DNA of 64,000 nt from Melieria omissa (taxonomy: Eukaryota > Arthropoda > Insecta > Diptera > Ulidiidae): assembly GCA_963971225.1 (NCBI GenBank), contig OZ020270.1:17781817-17845816 (forward strand), in the 5' to 3' direction. Under the pieces are notes generated by a model. It was not told the origin of the DNA. It was given only the letters and a program-made list of their open reading frames with translations, and made no database searches. Positions 61,108 to 64,000 of this stretch are shown here, in pieces. Both the position numbers and the translations under genes were made by a program. Positions within the stretch are counted from its first letter, which is position 1. Each line of letters opens with the position of its first letter.

Positions 61108-64000
61108 ATGGTGCAGATTGTACAAATTAATCTGCACCACTCCATCGCTGCCTCGGCAGCTCTTCTTCTTCGCCTGGCACAAACCGGCGAAGAAATCGCG
61201 CTGATCCAAGAACCCTGGATCGTCAATGGTCGGGTTTGCGGACTCAGCCTCGATGGTTATCGGGCTGTCTATATCGCAGGACAAGGTAATCCCAGATCCT
61301 GCATCCTCATAAAGAACAATTTTAATTCTTTTCTTCTCCCCAGGTTCAGCGACGCGGATAATGTGACGGTGGCTGTCACTATTGGTGGCGTAGCGACCTG
61401 GGTCGCCTCGTGTTACATGGCACATGACCACGGCTCCACACCGCCGCACGACAAGGTGAGGCTACTGGTCTCAGAGGCCTCCCGGAGCCACGTTCCTGTC
61501 ATCATCGGTGCGGACGCCAATGCCCATCACGAGATGTGGGGCAGCACCGACAACAACGAGCGGGGTGAGTCTCTTTTTGATTTTATCCTTGCGCACGATC
61601 TGGTCATTGGCAACAGGGGTGACGAACCAACCTTCCTCACCTCCAATCGGAGGGAAGTGCTCGACATCACTCTTGTCAATGGCCACTCAGTTAATAGTCT
61701 CAAAAATTGGAGGGTATCACATGAGTGTTCCTTCTCTGATCTTAGGTACATTTGCTTCACGATTGGTGATCACGATCCCTACGAGGGTGTGGGTCCTGAT
61801 CACTATATCAATAGAAAGCGCACTGACTGGGGTAAATTTCGGGCCTGCGTCGAAGCGGGCGCGAATGCTATCCCTTCCGTTCTTGTCAACTGCACGGACA
61901 TCGAACGTGTGGTTGGCTCCGTCACTTCTCTTCTAAATTCTGCTGCCAAGGCTGCCTGCGTCCCCCTGACACCGAGAGGTAAACCAAAGCCCCGGTGGTG
62001 GAACCAGGAGATTGCGGAACTCCGCAAGCAATGCCGCAAACTTTTTAACAGGGCCAAAGTCTCCAATGACTGGGCCCCCTACAAATGTAAGCATAGGGAA
62101 TTCAAATATGCCATCAGGAAAGCCAAAAGGGTGAACTGGAGAAGTTTTTGTGAAAATATCGAAAGCTCCTCCGAGACCAGCAGACTTCGTAGGATACTCA
62201 GCTCCTCTCCCAGGCACCTGGACTGTATTCAGAGTCCTCAGGGTGGCTGGACGACTTCGGGGGCTGACACGCTTGAAGTTCTGCTTGACACTCACTTTCC
62301 TGGAAGTGCATCCTTCATCGACCACGACCACAGTCCTCCTGAGGTCGACCAGGTCCTCACAGTATCTCCTCCAACTTGGCTGACCCATTCCCATCTACAG
62401 TGGGCCATCAAGACCTTCGATCCATTCAAGTCCCCAGGACCGGATGGCATCATTCCAGCTGACATCCAACAGAGCGCTGAGGCATTAATGCCTCGGCTGC
62501 TACGCATATACAACGCTTGTCTGGATCTCTCCTACATTCCCCTCAGTTGGAGTGAATCCAGAGTGGTTTTCATTCCTAAGGCGGGGAAGTCGTCCCATGT
62601 TAAGGCTAAGGACTACAGGCCCATCTGCCTATCCTCTTTCCTTCTCAAAACCTTCGAAAGGGTTCTAGATCACCAGATCAGGAACTCTATCGATCCATCT
62701 CTCCTTTCGCAGTCGCAACATGCCTACACTAGGGGCAAGTCTGTCGAAACTGCTCTTCACTCGCTTCTCGAGACGGTCGATAGATCTCTCGTGCATAAGG
62801 AGTACACTCTGACAGCGTTCCTCGATATTGAAGGGGCCTTTAACAACGTCTGTCCACAGGCGGTCGTTAGGGCACTCTTCAATCTGAACCTGGACTCAAA
62901 GCTGATCAGATTTGTTGAGAGCCTGCTCAGTATGCGTGTTGTCAGCTCCTCTATTGGAAACACTCGCATCGAGCGCATGGTCAGGAGGGGCACACCGCAG
63001 GGCGGCGTGCTTTCTCCTCTGATCTGGAATCTGGCAGTAAACTCTCTCTTACACCGGCTGGACAATACTGGTTGCAGAATTGTCGCGTACGCGGACGACA
63101 TTGCGATCGCAGTCTCCGGAAAATATCTCTCCACTCTCTCTGAGAGACTTGGTTATGCACTAAGGATTCTATCCCAATGGTGCCGTGAATTTGGCCTTGA
63201 CGTCAATCCCTCCAAAACCGAGGTCATGCTCTTTAGCAGGAAGTACAAGATACCTCGGTTCGAACTTCCCACTCTGAACGGCGTTAGACTTAACCTCAGC
63301 AACAATGTTAGGTATCTTGGTCTAATACTGGACTCTAAACTGAATTGGAAGGCCAACATTGCTGAAAGGGCGCGGAAAGCCTCGTGTGCTCTCTACTGCT
63401 GTAAACGAGCTTTAGGCGCAAGATGGGGACTCCAACCTCGTGTTGTGTCGTGGCTCTACTCGGCAGTGGTTGAGCCAAATCTCCTTTATGGTGCCGCCTT
63501 TTGGTGGCCGGCCATTAGCAAGGCGGTCAACCTGAAACCTCTTGACAAAGTCAGGAGGATGGCGGCCCTTTTGGTTACTGGGGCTCTCCGTACTACACCC
63601 ACCAAAGCACTGTACACCCTCCTCCACTGGCTCCCAACCGCACAACGGGTCAAATTACACGCGAAGTGTTCTGCTGTCAGACTTCACGCGATTTCCCGCT
63701 GGGCTAGATCGGATCTTGGTCATTCCAGGATTCTTATTGAGGACTGCTCGACGCCCACCGGCATCGACCTCATCAGTTCCCCCATCAAGCTTGATCACGG
63801 CTTCACTATACGCATCCCTCATAGAGATGAATGGACAGGTACCGAGCTAGCGACCGATGACTCCATCAACTTCTTTACCGACGGCTCCAAATTGGATAAC
63901 AAGGTTGGCTGTGGGATTTTCTGCAGCCAACTGGGGCTTCGACTCTCCTTCCGCTTGCCTGATCACTGCAGTGTCTTCCAGGCGGAGGTAATGGCCATAT
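61108..64000 (+). CDS. LINE ORF2: endonuclease, reverse transcriptase, start of RNase H (runs off the window)
   Basis: One frame is open from ATG 61108 to the last base, about 964 codons. The apurinic-type endonuclease comes first: VQINLHHS, QEPW (Glu), GADANAHHEMWGS (Asp, Asn), LDITLVNG (Asp). Its final motif reads SDLRYI where the family has SDH, so the catalytic His is Leu (codon 61741-61743). RT follows: SPGPDGIIP, KDYRPICLSSFLLKTFER, AFLDIEGAFNNV (Asp), RRGTPQGGVLSPL and the catalytic YADDIAI, then the thumb (VRYLGLILDSKLNW). At the end an RNase H begins (FFTDGSKLDNKVGCGIF, QAEVMAI). RNase H after RT fits the I or LOA groups; the clade is inference. No ORF1 is visible upstream, so the copy may be 5'-truncated. 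Confidence 0.9.
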   Translation, partial: MVQIVQINLHHSIAASAALLLRLAQTGEEIALIQEPWIVNGRVCGLSLDGYRAVYIAGQGNPRSCILIKNNFNSFLLPRFSDADNVTVAVTIGGVATWVASCYMAHDHGSTPPHDKVRLLVSEASRSHVPVIIGADANAHHEMWGSTDNNERGESLFDFILAHDLVIGNRGDEPTFLTSNRREVLDITLVNGHSVNSLKNWRVSHECSFSDLRYICFTIGDHDPYEGVGPDHYINRKRTDWGKFRACVEAGANAIPSVLVNCTDIERVVGSVTSLLNSAAKAACVPLTPRGKPKPRWWNQEIAELRKQCRKLFNRAKVSNDWAPYKCKHREFKYAIRKAKRVNWRSFCENIESSSETSRLRRILSSSPRHLDCIQSPQGGWTTSGADTLEVLLDTHFPGSASFIDHDHSPPEVDQVLTVSPPTWLTHSHLQWAIKTFDPFKSPGPDGIIPADIQQSAEALMPRLLRIYNACLDLSYIPLSWSESRVVFIPKAGKSSHVKAKDYRPICLSSFLLKTFERVLDHQIRNSIDPSLLSQSQHAYTRGKSVETALHSLLETVDRSLVHKEYTLTAFLDIEGAFNNVCPQAVVRALFNLNLDSKLIRFVESLLSMRVVSSSIGNTRIERMVRRGTPQGGVLSPLIWNLAVNSLLHRLDNTGCRIVAYADDIAIAVSGKYLSTLSERLGYALRILSQWCREFGLDVNPSKTEVMLFSRKYKIPRFELPTLNGVRLNLSNNVRYLGLILDSKLNWKANIAERARKASCALYCCKRALGARWGLQPRVVSWLYSAVVEPNLLYGAAFWWPAISKAVNLKPLDKVRRMAALLVTGALRTTPTKALYTLLHWLPTAQRVKLHAKCSAVRLHAISRWARSDLGHSRILIEDCSTPTGIDLISSPIKLDHGFTIRIPHRDEWTGTELATDDSINFFTDGSKLDNKVGCGIFCSQLGLRLSFRLPDHCSVFQAEVMAI

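Noticed and set aside
61102..62394. Several minus-strand frames of 70-150 codons
   Set aside because: All are antisense to the LINE ORF2, whose motifs run on the plus strand.

Overview
This is a eukaryotic, almost certainly dipteran window built nearly entirely of transposable elements. The fly assignment is inference. It rests on an errantivirus (gypsy-type endogenous retrovirus) with a tRNA-Lys primer site, a hobo-like hAT with CAGAGAACTGCA ends, a P-element-like transposase, a CsRn1-type gypsy element, Tc1/mariner, pogo/Tigger-like and piggyBac-like relics, and AT-rich spacers. A tephritid fruit fly would fit, but nothing here proves it. I could not identify a single-copy host gene, tRNA or rRNA with confidence. 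The start codons given are ATG codons that I checked in the sequence.

Layout. 1-7724: the 3' end of a Ty3/gypsy element (called family S here), whose 3' LTR is split by a complete errantivirus on the minus strand (401-7368). That element has two identical 398-bp LTRs, a TGCA target duplication and open gag, pol and env. 7725-15158: a gag fragment, two MITEs, a tandem array of ~250-bp units carrying GCCACGCCC boxes, and a 2-kb hAT inside that array. 15159-18789: fused relics of a P-element transposase, an errantivirus RT/RNase H and a 17.6-like gag-protease-RT. 18719-25769: a 2.1-kb dispersed repeat (family D) split by a second S element (19159-24076) with an intact SAP/coiled-coil gag. 26501-33503: a LINE tail split by a MITE, then a gypsy element whose gag starts with a RING-H2 finger and whose integrase is split by a hAT that itself holds two nested palindromic elements. 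33504-37588: two more copies of D, one split by a TTAA MITE.

38394-46107: a Tc1 element split by a CsRn1-type gypsy element with identical LTRs (38448-43172) and by a mariner-like element (44387-45690). 46110-57755: two opposed arms of GCCACGCCC/GGGCGTGGC tandem arrays enclosing a nest of fold-back elements, MITEs, a solo LTR and mariner relics. 57896-59706: a piggyBac-like relic flanked by ATAT. 59707-64000: a truncated Myb/SANT-type protein, an RT fragment, and a long LINE ORF2 (endonuclease, RT, start of RNase H) that runs off the window.

The genes do not cooperate as one pathway. They are layers of insertion whose order can be read from target duplications and interrupted reading frames. 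The elements that look most recent are the errantivirus and the CsRn1-type element, because each has two LTRs that match base for base. The most unusual protein architectures are the RING-H2/gag fusion and the SAP/hendecad-coil gag.
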